Part shown: in pieces, positions 10,878-23,438 of the stretch
Numbering within the stretch: the stretch's first letter is position 1
How the letters are laid out: every line of letters begins with the position of its first letter
Assembly (NCBI RefSeq): GCF_900172325.1
Contig: NZ_FWFR01000001.1
Coordinates: 248,001 to 312,000, forward strand
From: Oceanibacterium hippocampi
Lineage (GTDB): Bacteria > Pseudomonadota > Alphaproteobacteria > Sneathiellales > Sneathiellaceae
Direction of reading: 5' to 3'
DNA: 64,000 nt
Position numbers and translations under genes: made by a program
The notes under the pieces: generated by a model
Databases searched by the model: none
Told to the model about the DNA's origin: nothing
Seen by the model: only the letters and a program-made list of their open reading frames with translations

Positions 10878-11546
10878 ATGAAGTTCTTCGTCGATACCGC
10901 CGATGTAGCCGAGATTCGCGAGCTGGCGGATGCCGGTCTCGTCGATGGCGTGACCACCAACCCCTCGCTGGTTGCCAAGAGCGGCCGCGACTTCTTCGAG
11001 GTCGTGCAGGAGATCTGCGGCATCGTCGAGGGTCCGGTCAGCGCGGAAGTAACCGCGACGGACGCGGACACGATGCTGAAGGAGGGCCGGAAGCTCGCCG
11101 AACTGGCCGACAATATCGCCGTCAAGGTGCCGCTCACCCGGGACGGGCTGAAGGTCTGCAAGGCGCTCAGCGAAGCCGGCACGATGGTCAACGTGACGCT
11201 ATGCTTCTCGCCGGCCCAGGCGCTGCTCGCCGCCAAGGCGGGCGCCACCTTCATCTCGCCCTTCGTCGGCCGGCTGGACGATATCGGCCAGGACGGCATG
11301 GGCCTGATCGGCGAGATTATCGAGATCTACGACAACTACCCCGAACTCACCACCGAGGTGCTGGTCGCCTCGATTCGCCATCCGGGCCACATCATCGAGG
11401 CGGCCAAGCTCGGCGCCGATGTCTGCACGGTGCCGCCGGCGGTGATCTGGAAGCTGTTCGACCACCCGCTCACCGACAAGGGCCTCGCGGCCTTCCTTGC
11501 CGACTGGGAAAAGACCGGCCAGTCGATCCTGGAGCGGAAGCCGTGA
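10878..11546 (+). CDS. fsa: transaldolase / fructose-6-phosphate aldolase family protein
   Basis: The 222-residue product belongs to the small transaldolase subfamily (TalC/FSA). These enzymes form a Schiff base and transfer or cleave dihydroxyacetone units in sugar-phosphate metabolism. Asp6 (FVDTAD), the VTTNPSL motif (25-31) and the catalytic Lys83 in NIAVKVPLT are present. Members of this size are often annotated as probable transaldolase, and sequence alone does not separate true transaldolase from fructose-6-phosphate aldolase. Its TGA overlaps the GTG start of the DUF484 gene by 4 bases (GTGA), so the two are translationally coupled. Confidence 0.92.
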   Translation: MKFFVDTADVAEIRELADAGLVDGVTTNPSLVAKSGRDFFEVVQEICGIVEGPVSAEVTATDADTMLKEGRKLAELADNIAVKVPLTRDGLKVCKALSEAGTMVNVTLCFSPAQALLAAKAGATFISPFVGRLDDIGQDGMGLIGEIIEIYDNYPELTTEVLVASIRHPGHIIEAAKLGADVCTVPPAVIWKLFDHPLTDKGLAAFLADWEKTGQSILERKP

Positions 11547-12271
11547 AGCAGGGCGACCGCCCCGCCGACGACCCCGACGGTGACACCCCGCGCGAGCTCG
11601 CGCCGGAAGAGGTCGCCGACTGGCTGACCCGCCATCCGAACTTCCTGGTCGAGAATCCGGATCTGCTCGCGATCCTGACGCCGCCGGAGCATCGCCGGGG
11701 CGAGGCGGTTCTCGACATGCAGCGTTTCATGCTGGAGAAGCTGCGTAGCGAGCTCGACATCATGCGCTCGACCCAGGGCGAGCTGATCGCCACGACGCGC
11801 TCGAACATGTCGAGCCAGACCCAGATCCATGCCGCCGTGCTTGGCCTGCTGTCGGCCGGCGATCTCGAGCACCTGATCCACACCATGACCCAGGACTTCA
11901 CGGAGATCCTGGATGTCGATGCGGTTTCGCTTTGCGTCGAGACCAATTCGCGATCGCCGCTGGCCACCGTCGACGGGGTCACCCGCCTGCCGCGCGGCAC
12001 GATCGAGGACCTGATGGGCGAGGACCGACGCATCCTGCTCCGCGACAACACCGGGCCGGACCGGATGCTGTTCGGACCGGCCGCCGATCTCGTCCGCTCG
12101 GACGCGCTGGTCCGTCTGGTCCTGCCGAACCGGGCCGGCGAGGGCATGATCGCGATCGGCAGCCGGACGCCGGCCCGCTTCCATCCCGGACAGGGCTCGG
12201 AGTTACTGGCCTTCCTCGCCCGGGTCGTCGAGGATTCGATCAGATTGTGGCTGGAACGAAACGAGGACTAG
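11543..12271 (+). CDS. DUF484 family protein (GAF-like)
   Basis: The 242-residue product matches the DUF484 family. An N-terminal helical segment contains the [16 protein letters not shown] signature (about residues 27-42). A coiled-coil-like helix ([20 protein letters not shown]) follows, and then a GAF-like sensor domain (about 90-235). The family has no proven biochemical role but lies beside xerC in many proteobacteria, as here, which suggests a link to chromosome-dimer resolution or cell division. The GTG start is set by its 4-base overlap with the transaldolase gene. The C-terminus overlaps the probable xerC start. Confidence 0.88.
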   Translation: MKQGDRPADDPDGDTPRELAPEEVADWLTRHPNFLVENPDLLAILTPPEHRRGEAVLDMQRFMLEKLRSELDIMRSTQGELIATTRSNMSSQTQIHAAVLGLLSAGDLEHLIHTMTQDFTEILDVDAVSLCVETNSRSPLATVDGVTRLPRGTIEDLMGEDRRILLRDNTGPDRMLFGPAADLVRSDALVRLVLPNRAGEGMIAIGSRTPARFHPGQGSELLAFLARVVEDSIRLWLERNED

Positions 12272-13197
12272 GCCTCGCGGCCGCCCCGGATCTCGCCGCG
12301 GCGGTGCGCGCCTGGCAGGACTGGATCGCCGACGAACGGGCGCTCAGCGCCAACACGATCGAAGCCTACAGCCGCGACTTCCGGCGGTTTCTCACCTTCC
12401 TCACCGATCACCTGGGAAACGAACCCGACATCGCGGCGCTCGCCGCCCTCCGGCCGGGCGATTTCCGCGCCTTCCTGGCGCGCTGCCGGTCGGAGGGGCT
12501 GGAGGCACGCGGCCGGGCCCGGGCGCTCTCGGCACTGAAAAGCTTCTTCCGCCGGCAGGCCCGCCTCGGAATACTGAACAACCCGGCCCTCGATGCGGTC
12601 GGCGCGCCGCGTCTCCCCGTCTCGCTGCCGCGCGCGCTGGCGCCCGAGGCGGCCCGCGCGACACTTGCCAGCGCCAGCGAACTGGCGCCGCAGAACTGGG
12701 TCGGCCTGCGCAATATCGCGATCCTCACCCTGCTATACGGCGCCGGGCTGCGAATCGGCGAGGCGCTCGCGCTGGATCGCCGGCGGGCGCCTTTCGGCGG
12801 CACGCTGATTGTCCGCGGCAAGGGTGACAAGGAACGCATGGTCCCGATCCTGCCGATCATCGAGGAAGCGGTCGCCGCCTATCTCGCCGCCTGTCCGTTC
12901 GCCCTCGGACCGGAGGATCCGCTCTTCGTCGGCGTCCGCGGCAAGCGGCTGAACGCCCGGATCGTGCAGGGGTTGATGGTCGAGTTGCGTGGCCTGCTCG
13001 GCCTGCCGCCCGGGGCCACGCCGCACGCGCTCCGCCATTCCTTCGCGACCCATCTTCTGGCGGGCGGCGCCGATCTGCGCAGCATCCAGGAATTGCTCGG
13101 CCATGCCTCGCTGTCGACCACGCAGCGCTATACCGATGTCGACGAGGCGGCCTTGCTCCGGGCCTATGACTCGGCGCATCCGCGCGCCCGGAACTAG
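12247..13197 (+). CDS. xerC: tyrosine recombinase XerC
   Basis: The 316-residue product is a tyrosine recombinase of the XerC/XerD type, which resolves chromosome dimers at dif. An N-terminal SAM-like core-binding domain (about residues 17-115) precedes the catalytic domain. The catalytic set is complete: Arg169 (GAGLRIGEAL), Lys192 (GKGDKERMVP), His260 and Arg263 (HALRHSFATHLL), His286 (LLGHASLSTTQ) and nucleophile Tyr295 (RYT). I use the GTG at 12247, inside the end of DUF484, because no later start precedes the conserved domain. No good ribosome binding site is visible, so the exact start is uncertain. Linkage to DUF484 supports XerC over XerD. Confidence 0.92.
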   Translation: MAGTKRGLGLAAAPDLAAAVRAWQDWIADERALSANTIEAYSRDFRRFLTFLTDHLGNEPDIAALAALRPGDFRAFLARCRSEGLEARGRARALSALKSFFRRQARLGILNNPALDAVGAPRLPVSLPRALAPEAARATLASASELAPQNWVGLRNIAILTLLYGAGLRIGEALALDRRRAPFGGTLIVRGKGDKERMVPILPIIEEAVAAYLAACPFALGPEDPLFVGVRGKRLNARIVQGLMVELRGLLGLPPGATPHALRHSFATHLLAGGADLRSIQELLGHASLSTTQRYTDVDEAALLRAYDSAHPRARN

Positions 13198-14393
13198 TCG
13201 TCGGCGCGACGCCCCAGAAGCCAGAGGACGAGCGGCCCGAGGGCGACGCCGAGCGCCAGGGTCGCGAAGCAGAGTCCCCAGCCGAGCGTGCTCTGCTTGC
13301 CGCCGCCCAGGTCCAGCATGACGCCGGAGATCAGCGGTCCGATCATCGCGAAGCCGAAGCCGATGAACGAATGCATCGCCATGGTGACGCCCTGTTCGCC
13401 CTTGCGCGCAGCGACCACGGCGCCGGCAGTCAGCGTCGCCGATTCACCGGTGACGAAGATCCCGTAGATCGTCGCAATGGTGGCGACCAGCAGGAAGGGC
13501 AGTCCGGCCGCGAAGCCGAAGACCGGCGCCAGCAAGGCCGAGCCCAGCATGATCCCGATCGCGACCCGTCGTCGGCCGTACTTGCGCGCCAGCTCGTTGC
13601 CGAGAATGCTCGCCGGCAGGCCCAGCATGACGACGAAGGTGGCCAGCGCGGTGACATCGAGCCAGCCGGGCGCCGCCGCCAGGCTCGCGGCGAAGGCCAG
13701 ATAGGCGACCAGCCAGGCGCGGTAGCTCATCAGCTCGAAGCAATGCGCCGCGTAGGCGAGGATGAAGCTCATCGCCGGCCGGTTGGAAAGTACCGGCCGG
13801 GCATCCAGCACCTGGCGCAGCGGACGGCGCGGCGGCGCCGGTCGCGGCTTCAGGCAGAATGCCATGATCAGGAAGGCAAGTGGCGGCCCCGCGGCGGCGG
13901 CAAGGGCACCGACCTGCCAGCCGCCCATGGCTTCGAAGCTGCCGGTCAGCCAGAACGAGGCGCCGGTGCCGATCGAGAAGCTGGCGGTATAGAAGGCGAC
14001 CGCCCGCGTACGGCTCGCTTCGGGCAGACGGTCGGTCAGGGCGCGAAGCCCGGTCATATAGGTTCCGGCGAGGCCGACACCGGAGACGAAGCGCCAGAAG
14101 GAGGCGCTCCAGAAGCCCTCGGCATGCCAGGCGAATCCGAGCGCGCCCGCGGTCGCGATCACCGCCCCGATCATGAAGATCCGGCGCGCATCGATCCGGT
14201 CGGTGAGGCTGACCAGTACCGGGACGGCAGCCATGTAGCCGCCGTAATAGAGGCCGTTGACCCAGCCGGCCTCGCTGCCGGTCAGATGCCAGAGATCGAA
14301 GAACGTCGGCAGCATCGCCGAGAAGGTCGCAAAGCCCGCAAGCGAGGCGACGAGCGCGGCCGCGACCGCGCCGATCATCACGCTGGCATTCAT
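13194..14393 (-). CDS. MFS transporter
   Basis: The 399-residue product is a major facilitator superfamily permease with about twelve membrane helices in two halves. The loop after helix 2 reads LTDRIDARR, equivalent to the conserved GxxxDRxGRR signature, and the second half has a matching NELARKYGRRR loop. The substrate cannot be told from sequence. It overlaps the convergent xerC by 4 bases and lies 56 bases downstream of lpdA on the same strand. It could therefore be the last gene of the mdh-suc-lpd transcript and might carry a dicarboxylate or related acid, which is inference. Confidence 0.85.
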   Translation of the reverse strand: MNASVMIGAVAAALVASLAGFATFSAMLPTFFDLWHLTGSEAGWVNGLYYGGYMAAVPVLVSLTDRIDARRIFMIGAVIATAGALGFAWHAEGFWSASFWRFVSGVGLAGTYMTGLRALTDRLPEASRTRAVAFYTASFSIGTGASFWLTGSFEAMGGWQVGALAAAAGPPLAFLIMAFCLKPRPAPPRRPLRQVLDARPVLSNRPAMSFILAYAAHCFELMSYRAWLVAYLAFAASLAAAPGWLDVTALATFVVMLGLPASILGNELARKYGRRRVAIGIMLGSALLAPVFGFAAGLPFLLVATIATIYGIFVTGESATLTAGAVVAARKGEQGVTMAMHSFIGFGFAMIGPLISGVMLDLGGGKQSTLGWGLCFATLALGVALGPLVLWLLGRRADD

Positions 14394-14449
14394 GCCCGTC
14401 GGCGCCCGTTCGTCACCGTTTCAGACCGCCGAGAGTGCCGACGGTCGGG

Positions 14450-15853
14450 TCACATCTGCCGCGACAGCTTGTCGACGTTGAGCGCCGCCTCGCGGACCGC
14501 CTCGTTGAGGGTCGGATGGGCGTGGCAGGTGCGCGCGATATCCTCGGCCGAAGCACCGAACTCCATGGCGAGAACCGCCTCGTGGATCATGTTGCCGGCT
14601 TCCGGGCCAATGATATGGACGCCCAGGACCCGGTCGGTGCGGGCATCGGCGAGGACCTTCACCATCCCCTCGGTATCGCCGTTCGCGCGCGCCCGGCTGT
14701 TGGCGCTGAACGGGAACTTGCCGACCTTGTAGTCTGTCCCGGCTTCCTTGAGCTGTTCTTCCGTCTTGCCGACGGTGGCGCATTCCGGCCAGGTGTAGAC
14801 GACGCCCGGAATGACGTCGTAGTTCATGTGCGGCTTCTGTCCGGACAGCATCTCGGCCAGCACGACGCCCTCTTCCTCGGCCTTGTGGGCAAGCATCGGC
14901 CCGTCGATCACGTCGCCGATCGCGTAAACGCCCTCGGCGCTGGTCCGATAATGGTCGTCGACCTTGACCCGACCGCGATCGGTCAGGGCGATGCCGGCAG
15001 TCTCGAGCCCGAGACCTTCGACATAGGGCCGGCGGCCGATCGAGACGAGCACCACGTCCGCCTTCAGCGTCTCCGCCTCGCCGCCCTTGGCAGGCTCCAG
15101 GGTCAGCGTGACGCCGGCCCGCGCTGACTTGGCGGCGGTGACCTTCTTGCCGAGCCGGAACTCGATCCCCTGCTTCTTCAGGATGCGCTGCATCGTCTTG
15201 GCGATCTCGGCATCCATGCCCGGCAGGATGCGATCGAGGAATTCCACCACCGTGACCTTGGCGCCAAGCCGGCGCCACACGGTCCCCAGCTCGAGCCCGA
15301 TATAGCCGGCGCCGATGACGACCAGTTCCTTCGGCACCTTCGGCAGCGCGAGGCCTCCGGTCGAGGAGACGATCTTCTTTTCGTCGATCTCGACACCGGG
15401 GAGCGGCATCACCTCGGAACCGGTCGAGAGCACGATATGCTTCGCCTTCAGGGTGCCGGCGTCCGGCCCCTCGATCTTGATCCGGCCGCCGCCGAGCAGC
15501 GTCCCCCTCCCCTTGATGTAGCTGACCTTGTTCTTCTTGAAGAGGAATTCGATGCCCTGGGTTAGGCCGTCGACGACCTTGTCCTTCCGCGCCAGCATCG
15601 TCTTCAGGTCGAGCTTCAGCCCGCTGACCGCGACGCCGTGCTCGGCCAGCGCATGCTCGGCCTCGGCATATTTCTCGGACGACTGCAGCAAGGCCTTGGA
15701 AGGGATGCACCCGACATTCAGGCAGGTCCCGCCGAGCGCTCCGCGCATTTCCACGCAGGCCGTCTTCAGGCCGAGCTGGCCGGCGCGGATGGCGCCGGTA
15801 TAGCCTCCGGGACCGCCGCCGATGAAGACGACGTCGAATTCTTGATCGCTCAT
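14450..15853 (-). CDS. lpdA: dihydrolipoyl dehydrogenase (E3)
   Basis: The 467-residue flavoprotein reoxidises dihydrolipoamide in 2-oxo acid dehydrogenase complexes, passing electrons to NAD. The FAD-binding GGGPGG is at 12-17, the redox-active disulfide is Cys44/Cys49 in [13 protein letters not shown], the NAD-binding GAGYIGLE lies mid-protein, and the catalytic HAHPTLNE lies near the C-terminus. It follows sucB with 28 bases between them, so this copy probably serves the 2-oxoglutarate dehydrogenase complex. Confidence 0.98.
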   Translation of the reverse strand: MSDQEFDVVFIGGGPGGYTGAIRAGQLGLKTACVEMRGALGGTCLNVGCIPSKALLQSSEKYAEAEHALAEHGVAVSGLKLDLKTMLARKDKVVDGLTQGIEFLFKKNKVSYIKGRGTLLGGGRIKIEGPDAGTLKAKHIVLSTGSEVMPLPGVEIDEKKIVSSTGGLALPKVPKELVVIGAGYIGLELGTVWRRLGAKVTVVEFLDRILPGMDAEIAKTMQRILKKQGIEFRLGKKVTAAKSARAGVTLTLEPAKGGEAETLKADVVLVSIGRRPYVEGLGLETAGIALTDRGRVKVDDHYRTSAEGVYAIGDVIDGPMLAHKAEEEGVVLAEMLSGQKPHMNYDVIPGVVYTWPECATVGKTEEQLKEAGTDYKVGKFPFSANSRARANGDTEGMVKVLADARTDRVLGVHIIGPEAGNMIHEAVLAMEFGASAEDIARTCHAHPTLNEAVREAALNVDKLSRQM

Positions 15854-15881
15854 GGGTCAGTTCCCTTCAGGCGGCGCGCGT

Positions 15882-17135
15882 CTAGAGATCGAGCAGCAGG
15901 CGCCGCGGATCCTCGAGATTTTCCTTGATGCGGACAAGCGTGGTCACCGCTTCCCGGCCATCCACGATGCGATGGTCGTAGGAGAGCGCCAGATACATCA
16001 TCGGGCGCACGACCACCTGGCCGTCGACGACCATCGGCCTCTGCTGCACCTTGTGCATGCCGAGAATGGCCGATTGCGGCGGATTGAGAATCGGCGTCGA
16101 GAGCAGCGAGCCGTAAACCCCGCCGTTGGAGATCGTGAAGGTCCCGCCCTGCAGGTCGTCAAGGCCGAGCTTCCCGTCACGGGCCTTCTTGCCGAGGGCG
16201 CCGATGGTCTGCTCGATCTCGGCGAAGCCGAGCTTGTCGGCATCGCGGAGCACCGGCACCACCAGGCCCGACGGGGTGCCGACGGCGACGCCGATATTGT
16301 AGTAGTTCTTGTAGACGATCTCGTCGCCCTCGATCTCCGCATTGACCGCCGGCAGCTCCTTCAGCGCCGCGATCGAGGCCTTGACGAAGAACGACATGAA
16401 GCCGAGACGAACACCGTGCTTCTTCTCGAAGCTCTCGCGGTATTCGTTGCGCACCTCCATCATCGAGGTCATGTCGACCTCGTTGAAGGTGGTCAGCATG
16501 GCAGCGGTGTTCTGGGCTTCCTTCAGCCGCTCGGCGATCCGCTGACGGAGCCGGCTCATCCGCACGCGCTCCTCCCGATCGGCATCGGGGCGCGGGCCGG
16601 CCGGCTTGGCCGGGGCCTTCGCCGCCGGCGCCGGAGCGGCGGACGGGGCCGGCTTCTCCATATGGGCGATGACATCGCCCTTGGTGACCCGGCCGTCCTT
16701 GCCCGTTCCTTCGATCGCCGCGGCGTCCAGCCCCTTCTCGGCGATCAGCTTCGCTGCCGCGGGCATCACGGCGGCGCCGTCGGCCGGTGCCGTCGGTGCC
16801 TCGCTCGCGGCCTTCGGCGCATCCTGGCTCGCCGCCTTCGCCGCCGGTGAGGATTCCTTCGCCTTTGCGGTCCGGGCGGCGGCCGGGGCGGCCTTGCCGC
16901 TCTTGTCGATCGAGCCGATCAGCGCGCCGACCTCGACCGTCTCGCCCTCCGCGGCGACGATCTCGGTCAGCGTGCCTGCCTCGGCCGCATTCACCTCGAC
17001 AGTGACCTTGTCGGTCTCCAGCTCGACCAGCGGCTCGTCACGGGCGACGGCCTCGCCGACCTTCTTAAACCATTGTCCGATTGTCGCCTCGGTCACCGAT
17101 TCGCCGAGCGTCGGGACACGGATTTCGACGGTCAT
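15882..17135 (-). CDS. sucB: dihydrolipoyllysine succinyltransferase, E2 of 2-oxoglutarate dehydrogenase
   Basis: The 417-residue product is the E2 core. It has one N-terminal lipoyl domain with the lipoylated Lys43 in ETDKV, then an Ala/Pro-rich linker (about 80-120). The E1/E3-binding domain follows (about 122-160, [16 protein letters not shown]). The catalytic domain ends with the HxxxDG active-site motif at 388-393 (HRIVDG). It is one base downstream of sucA and upstream of lpdA, so the whole complex is encoded together. The sequence fits the succinyl-specific branch, and location makes this nearly certain. Confidence 0.98.
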   Translation of the reverse strand: MTVEIRVPTLGESVTEATIGQWFKKVGEAVARDEPLVELETDKVTVEVNAAEAGTLTEIVAAEGETVEVGALIGSIDKSGKAAPAAARTAKAKESSPAAKAASQDAPKAASEAPTAPADGAAVMPAAAKLIAEKGLDAAAIEGTGKDGRVTKGDVIAHMEKPAPSAAPAPAAKAPAKPAGPRPDADREERVRMSRLRQRIAERLKEAQNTAAMLTTFNEVDMTSMMEVRNEYRESFEKKHGVRLGFMSFFVKASIAALKELPAVNAEIEGDEIVYKNYYNIGVAVGTPSGLVVPVLRDADKLGFAEIEQTIGALGKKARDGKLGLDDLQGGTFTISNGGVYGSLLSTPILNPPQSAILGMHKVQQRPMVVDGQVVVRPMMYLALSYDHRIVDGREAVTTLVRIKENLEDPRRLLLDL

Positions 17136-17136
17136 G

Positions 17137-20031
17137 TCAGTTCTTCCCCTTCGGCCCCTCGAGGGCTTCGCTAATCAGTGCGTTCTGTTCCGCATTGTGC
17201 TGTTTCAGGAGGCCGGTCGCGGTCGAGGCGGAAGCGGCCCGTCCGGCATAGCGAGCGCGCTTGACATGCTTCATGCCGACATTGGCGAAGACCTGCTCGA
17301 GTTCCGGTTCGACGAAGAACCAGGCGCCCATGTTCTTCGGCTCCTCCTGGCACCAGACGACATCCTTGACGTGCTTCAGTTCCTCTAGCTCCTGCGCGAG
17401 CGCCTCGTGCGGGAACGGGTAGAGCTGCTCCAGGCGGAGGAAATAGACGTCGTCGAGACCCTTGGCATCGCGCGCCTCGCGCAGGTCGTAGTAGACCTTT
17501 CCGGAGCAGAGCACGAGCTTCTTCACGCCCTTCAGGCTGGTCGGGCGGTCGTTGTCGAAGAGCACCCGATGGAAGGACGAACCGGGGCCCATCTCCTCCA
17601 GCGTCGAGACACACATCTTGTGGCGAAGCAGCGACTTCGGCGCCATCACGACCAGCGGCTTGCGGAAGCGGCGGTGGATCTGTCGGCGCAGCGCATGGAA
17701 ATAGTTCGCCGGCGTGGTGATGTTGCAGACCTGCATGTTGTCCTCGGCGCAGAGCTGCAGGAAGCGCTCGAGCCGGGCCGACGAATGTTCCGGTCCGTTG
17801 CCCTCGTAGCCGTGCGGGAGCAGCATCACGAGACCCGACATGCGAAGCCACTTGGCCTCACCGCTCGCCAGGAACTGGTCGATGATGACCTGGGCGCCGT
17901 TCGCGAAATCGCCGAACTGCGCCTCCCAGATCACGAGCGCCTTCGGATCGGCGAGGCTGTAACCATATTCGAACCCGAGCACCGCGGCCTCGGAGAGCAT
18001 CGAATCGATGACCTCGAAATTGGCCTGCTCACCGCCGAGATTACTGAGCGGGATGAAGCGATCCTCGGTCTCCTGGTCGACCAGTACCGCGTGCCGCTGC
18101 GAGAAGGTCCCGCGCCCGGAATCTTGGCCCGACAGACGTACCGGGTAGCCTTCCTTCAGGATGGTCGCGAAGGCGAGTGCCTCGCCGGTCGCCCAGTCGA
18201 TCCCCTCGCCGGCCTCGATGGTCTTCAGCTTGTTGCGGAGAATGCGGCTGAGTGTCCGGTGCAGGTTGAAATTCTCCGGCACCTTGCAGAGTGCCTGGCC
18301 AAGCTCTCGCAACGTGTCGACAGAGACCGCCGTCTTGCCCCGGCGCGGCCCGGTTTCCGCACGCTCGAAGTCCGACCAGCGGCCGTCGAACCAGTCCGCT
18401 TTGTTCGGCTTGTAGCTGTTGCCGGCCTCGAACTGCTCTTCGAGGAAGGTCTGGAACTCGGCCGTCCAGCGCTCGGGATCGTCCGGCTGGATGACACCTT
18501 CGTCGATCAGCTTCTTCGCGTAGATCTCGCAGGTCGTCGGATGTTCGGCGATCCTCCGGTACATCAGCGGCTGCGTGAACATCGGCTCGTCACCTTCGTT
18601 GTGACCGTGCCGGCGATAGCAGAACATGTCGATCACGACGTCCGACTGGAATTCCTGGCGGAACTCGACGGCGATCTTGGCGACATGGCAGACCGCTTCC
18701 GGATCGTCGCCGTTGACGTGCAGGATCGGCGCCTGGACCATCTTCGCAACGTCCGACGGATACGGCGAGGAGCGCGAGTATTTCGGCGCCGTCGTGAAGC
18801 CGATCTGGTTGTTGACGATGAAATGGATCGTGCCCGAGGTCCGGTAGCCCTTGAGCTGGGACAGCCCGAAGCATTCCGCGACCATGCCCTGACCGGCGAA
18901 CGCCGCGTCGCCATGGATCAGCAGCGGCACCACCATATGCCCGACATGCTGGCCGATCAGCGCCTGCTTGGCGCGGACCTTGCCGATCACGACCGGGTTG
19001 ACCGCTTCCAGGTGGGACGGGTTGGCGGTCAGCGAGAGATGGACATTGTTGCCGTCGAAGCTGCGGTCCGAGGAGGCGCCGAGGTGATACTTCACGTCGC
19101 CCGAACCCTCGACATCCTCCGGATGCGCGGGATTGCCCTGGAATTCCGAGAAGACCGCACGGAACGGCTTCGCCATGACGTTGGTCAGCACGTTGAGCCG
19201 GCCGCGGTGCGGCATGCCGAGCACGATCTCGCTGACGCCGAGCTGGCCGGCCCGCTTGATGATCCCCTCGAGCGCCGGGATCAGCGCTTCGCCGCCGTCG
19301 AGGCCGAAGCGCTTGGCGCCGGTGTACTTGACGCCCATGAAATGCTCGAGGCCTTCGGACTCGATGATCTTGCGGAGGATCGCGACCTTGCCTTCCGGCG
19401 TGAACTTGACCTCCTTGTCGGCACCCTCGATGCGTTCCTGGATCCAGGCCTTCTGTTCCGGATGCTGGATATGCATGAACTCGACGCCGATATTGCCGGC
19501 ATAAGTTTGCCGGACGATCTCGACGATCTGGCGCATGGTCGCGGTTTCGAGGCCGAGGACATAGTCGATATAGATCTCGCGATCCATATCGGCTTCCTCG
19601 AAGCCGTAGGTCTTGGGGTCGAGTTCGGGATGATCGACGCCGACCTCGATCCCGAGCGGGTCGAGATTGGCCATCAGATGGCCGCGCACCCGGTAGGAGC
19701 GGATCAGCATCAGCGCCCGCAGCGTGTCGATCGCCGCGGCCCGGGCATTCTGGACCGGAACCCCCTTCTTCTCGGCGCGGATGGCGGCCTTCATCGCCGC
19801 CTCGCCGAGAATGCCCTGCTCGTCGTCCAGCCCGACACCGTTACGGGGCGCCCAGGGGGCACCCCGCAATTCGCGTTCAACGGTGATCGCCTCGTCGCCG
19901 AGTTGCTGGAAGAACTGCCGCCAACTCGGATCGACCGAGGCCGGATCCTTCAGAAAACGGCCGTGCAGTTCTTCGATGAAGCCGCTGTTGGCACCATACA
20001 GAAACGAGGTCACGTTGGATTCCCTGGTCAT
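17137..20031 (-). CDS. sucA: 2-oxoglutarate dehydrogenase E1 component
   Basis: The 964-residue thiamine-diphosphate enzyme decarboxylates 2-oxoglutarate and passes the succinyl group to E2. The N-terminal segment [15 protein letters not shown] is the family's E2-contact region. The [19 protein letters not shown] and NNQIGFTT motifs, the ThDP/Mg motif beginning GDDPEAV and [16 protein letters not shown] follow in order. The ATG at 20031 gives standard length, and an in-frame GTG six codons later is also possible. It is preceded by sucD with a 67-base gap that holds a small hairpin. Confidence 0.98.
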   Translation of the reverse strand: MTRESNVTSFLYGANSGFIEELHGRFLKDPASVDPSWRQFFQQLGDEAITVERELRGAPWAPRNGVGLDDEQGILGEAAMKAAIRAEKKGVPVQNARAAAIDTLRALMLIRSYRVRGHLMANLDPLGIEVGVDHPELDPKTYGFEEADMDREIYIDYVLGLETATMRQIVEIVRQTYAGNIGVEFMHIQHPEQKAWIQERIEGADKEVKFTPEGKVAILRKIIESEGLEHFMGVKYTGAKRFGLDGGEALIPALEGIIKRAGQLGVSEIVLGMPHRGRLNVLTNVMAKPFRAVFSEFQGNPAHPEDVEGSGDVKYHLGASSDRSFDGNNVHLSLTANPSHLEAVNPVVIGKVRAKQALIGQHVGHMVVPLLIHGDAAFAGQGMVAECFGLSQLKGYRTSGTIHFIVNNQIGFTTAPKYSRSSPYPSDVAKMVQAPILHVNGDDPEAVCHVAKIAVEFRQEFQSDVVIDMFCYRRHGHNEGDEPMFTQPLMYRRIAEHPTTCEIYAKKLIDEGVIQPDDPERWTAEFQTFLEEQFEAGNSYKPNKADWFDGRWSDFERAETGPRRGKTAVSVDTLRELGQALCKVPENFNLHRTLSRILRNKLKTIEAGEGIDWATGEALAFATILKEGYPVRLSGQDSGRGTFSQRHAVLVDQETEDRFIPLSNLGGEQANFEVIDSMLSEAAVLGFEYGYSLADPKALVIWEAQFGDFANGAQVIIDQFLASGEAKWLRMSGLVMLLPHGYEGNGPEHSSARLERFLQLCAEDNMQVCNITTPANYFHALRRQIHRRFRKPLVVMAPKSLLRHKMCVSTLEEMGPGSSFHRVLFDNDRPTSLKGVKKLVLCSGKVYYDLREARDAKGLDDVYFLRLEQLYPFPHEALAQELEELKHVKDVVWCQEEPKNMGAWFFVEPELEQVFANVGMKHVKRARYAGRAASASTATGLLKQHNAEQNALISEALEGPKGKN

Positions 20032-20098
20032 GCCGGTGTCGCGGCGGCTCTACGCCGCCCGCCTCTTGAATGCCCCATGCTATGGCATTACGGGGCGA

Positions 20099-20974
20099 TC
20101 AACGTTGCAAAACCCTTACCAGCGTCGAACCAAGCGCGGACGGGGAATCGGCAACCTCGATTCCCGCACTGCGCATTGCCTCCATCTTGTCTTCGGCACC
20201 GCCCTTGCCACCGGAGATGATCGCCCCGGCATGGCCCATGCGACGCCCTGGAGGGGCGGTGACGCCGGCGATGAAGCCGACGACGGGTTTCTTGATCTTC
20301 GACTGCTTGATGAACTCGGCCGCCTCTTCTTCCGCGCTGCCGCCGATTTCACCGATCATGATGATCGATTCGGTTTCATCGTCGCCCAGGAACAGTTCCA
20401 GGCAGTCGATGAAATTGGTGCCGTTCAGCGGATCGCCGCCGATCCCGATGCAGGTCGTCTGACCGAGCCCGGCCGCCGTCGTCTGGGCGACCGCCTCGTA
20501 GGTCAGGGTGCCCGACCGCGAGACGATGCCGACCGTGCCGCGGCGATGGATATGGCCCGGCATGATGCCGATCTTGCATTCGTCGGGGGTGATCACGCCC
20601 GGGCAGTTCGGACCGATCAGCCGGGTGCTGGAACCGCTGAGCTTGCGCTTGACCCGCATCATGTCGAGCACCGGAATGCCTTCGGTGATGCAGACCGCGA
20701 GCTCGATCCCCGCATCCTCGGCCTCGAGGATCGCGTCGGCCGCGAATGGCGGCGGGACGTAGATCACGCTCGCCGTCGCGCCGGTCTTCTCGACCGCCTC
20801 CGCGACCGTATCGAAGACCGGCAGATCGAGATGGGTGGTTCCGCCCTTGCCCGGCGTCACGCCGCCGACCATGCGGGTCCCGTAGGCGATCGCCTGTTCG
20901 GAATGAAAGGTGCCCTGGGCGCCGGTGAAGCCCTGACAAATCACTTTGGTCTGGGCGTTGACGAGAACGGCCAT
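20099..20974 (-). CDS. sucD: succinyl-CoA synthetase alpha subunit
   Basis: The 291-residue alpha subunit binds CoA and carries the phosphohistidine of succinyl-CoA synthetase, which makes ATP or GTP from succinyl-CoA. The N-terminal CoA-binding Rossmann domain has [23 protein letters not shown] lies mid-protein, and the active-site His is in [11 protein letters not shown] near residue 246. Its ATG overlaps the sucC TGA by one base (TGATG). A long frame reaching back through sucC is an artefact of an open out-of-frame stretch. Confidence 0.98.
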   Translation of the reverse strand: MAVLVNAQTKVICQGFTGAQGTFHSEQAIAYGTRMVGGVTPGKGGTTHLDLPVFDTVAEAVEKTGATASVIYVPPPFAADAILEAEDAGIELAVCITEGIPVLDMMRVKRKLSGSSTRLIGPNCPGVITPDECKIGIMPGHIHRRGTVGIVSRSGTLTYEAVAQTTAAGLGQTTCIGIGGDPLNGTNFIDCLELFLGDDETESIIMIGEIGGSAEEEAAEFIKQSKIKKPVVGFIAGVTAPPGRRMGHAGAIISGGKGGAEDKMEAMRSAGIEVADSPSALGSTLVRVLQR

Positions 20975-22149
20975 CAGGCGGCCTCCTTGACGGCTTTGAC
21001 GACTTTTTCCGCGGCGCTGCCAAGATCGTCCGCGGACAGGATTGGAAGGCCCGATTCGGCCATGATCTTCTTGCCGAGCGCCACGTTGGTGCCTTCGAGG
21101 CGAACGACGAGCGGCACCGAGAGCTTCACTTCGCGGGCCGCGGCGACGACGCCTTCGGCAATCACGTCGCAGCGCATGATGCCGCCGAAGATATTCACCA
21201 GGATGCCCTCGACGTTGGGATCCGAGAGAATGATCTTGAAGGCTTCCGTCACCTTCTCCTTGGTCGCCCCGCCGCCGACATCGAGGAAGTTGGCCGGCGC
21301 GCCGCCGTTCAGCTTGATGATGTCCATCGTCGCCATGGCGAGACCGGCGCCGTTGACCATGCAGCCGATATTGCCGTCGAGCTTGATGTAGTTGAGATCG
21401 AACTCGGCCGCCCGGCGCTCTGCCGGATCCTCTTCGTCGGGATCGCGCAGTTCCTGCAGATCCTTGTGCCGGTACAGCGCGTTGTCGTCGAAATTCATCT
21501 TGGCATCGAGCGCGATGACCTCGCCGGCGCCGGTGACGACCAGCGGGTTGATTTCCACCAGGCTCGCGTCGGTATCGGTGAAGGCCCTGTAGAGCGCCAG
21601 GATGAACTTCACCGCGGCACCGACCTGCTTGCCCTCGAGGCCGAGGCCGAGGCCGAAGGCGATGCGACGGGCGTGGAACGGCTGAATGCCGATCGCCGGG
21701 TCGATCCGCACCTTGATGATCTTCTCCGGCGTCTTCGCCGCGACTTCCTCGATCTCCATCCCGCCTTCGGTGGAGGCCATGATGGTCACGCCGCCGAAAT
21801 CGCGGTCGACGACCGCGCCGAGATAAAGCTCGCGGGCGATGTCGGAGCCTTCCTCCACATAGATCCGGTTCACCTTGCGACCCTGCGGGCCGGTCTGGTG
21901 GGTTACCAGGTTCATGCCGAGAATGGCCTTGGCCGCCGCCATCGCGTCGTCCGCCGACTTGGTGACCTTGACGCCGCCGCCCTTGCCGCGCCCGCCGGCA
22001 TGGATCTGCGCCTTGACGACCCAGACCGGTCCGGCGAGGCCGTCGACGACCTTGCGTGCTTCCTCGAGTGAATAGGCAACGCCGCCCTTGGGTACGGGTA
22101 CGCCGTATTTTGCTAGCAGGGCTTTCGCCTGATGTTCGTGAATATTCAT
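20974..22149 (-). CDS. sucC: succinyl-CoA synthetase beta subunit
   Basis: The 391-residue beta subunit has an N-terminal ATP-grasp domain (beginning [20 protein letters not shown], with [12 protein letters not shown] near residues 50-60). A C-terminal domain carries the [14 protein letters not shown] motif that contacts succinate. It is translationally coupled to sucD and lies 166 bases downstream of mdh. Length is normal. Confidence 0.98.
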   Translation of the reverse strand: MNIHEHQAKALLAKYGVPVPKGGVAYSLEEARKVVDGLAGPVWVVKAQIHAGGRGKGGGVKVTKSADDAMAAAKAILGMNLVTHQTGPQGRKVNRIYVEEGSDIARELYLGAVVDRDFGGVTIMASTEGGMEIEEVAAKTPEKIIKVRIDPAIGIQPFHARRIAFGLGLGLEGKQVGAAVKFILALYRAFTDTDASLVEINPLVVTGAGEVIALDAKMNFDDNALYRHKDLQELRDPDEEDPAERRAAEFDLNYIKLDGNIGCMVNGAGLAMATMDIIKLNGGAPANFLDVGGGATKEKVTEAFKIILSDPNVEGILVNIFGGIMRCDVIAEGVVAAAREVKLSVPLVVRLEGTNVALGKKIMAESGLPILSADDLGSAAEKVVKAVKEAA

Positions 22150-22279
22150 CTGTGTCCGGTCGTTGCAGGGAGGACGTGGCGTCGATGCTGCCGGCTCCCG
22201 AACCGAGCGTCCCGTGCGACGCCGCTCCGAATGTCGGCGGCACCTGGCGTGCCGCCTCCGACTTATAGCATCAGGGAAA

Positions 22280-22307
22280 CGGCACGCAACCGCCTAGCCG
22301 CGTGCCG
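22280..22307 (-). terminator. stem-loop between mdh and sucC, possible partial terminator
   Basis: On the minus strand, CGGCACGC and GCGTGCCG form a perfect 8-bp stem with a 12-base loop just after the mdh stop, followed by GTTTCCC. The T run is weak. It may attenuate rather than stop transcription into sucC, or stabilise the mdh mRNA end. Confidence 0.4.
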
Positions 22308-22315
22308 CGCCGCGA

Positions 22316-23404
<1,089 letters not shown>

Positions 23405-23424
23405 TTAGCGATTTCGCGAAAATC

Positions 23425-23438
23425 TGACCGATTGGTCA
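23425..23438. promoter_or_regulatory. operator-like inverted repeat TGACC-N4-GGTCA
   Basis: The half-sites TGACC and GGTCA form a perfect inverted repeat around GATT, about 150 bases upstream of both mmsA and mdh. The layout resembles operators of TetR-family repressors that control acyl-CoA and branched-chain degradation genes. No such regulator gene is in the window. Confidence 0.4.

Noticed and set aside
20073-20095. Hairpin between sucD and sucA (CCCCATGC with GCAT...GGGG)
   Set aside because: The stem contains a three-base bulge and no T run follows, so it is not supported as a terminator.
17407-20220. 937-residue plus-strand open frame opposite sucA, and similar long frames opposite atpD (1877-3991), sdhA (27771-29753), ccmI (46056-48665) and livM/livH (58002-60128)
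   Set aside because: Each is antisense to a well-identified gene, is rich in Arg, His and Asp as expected of a GC-rich complementary strand, and shows no family resemblance or ribosome binding site.
20099-22243. 714-residue frame apparently fusing sucC and sucD
   Set aside because: The N-terminal half is sucC read in the wrong frame. The true genes are separate and overlap by one base.
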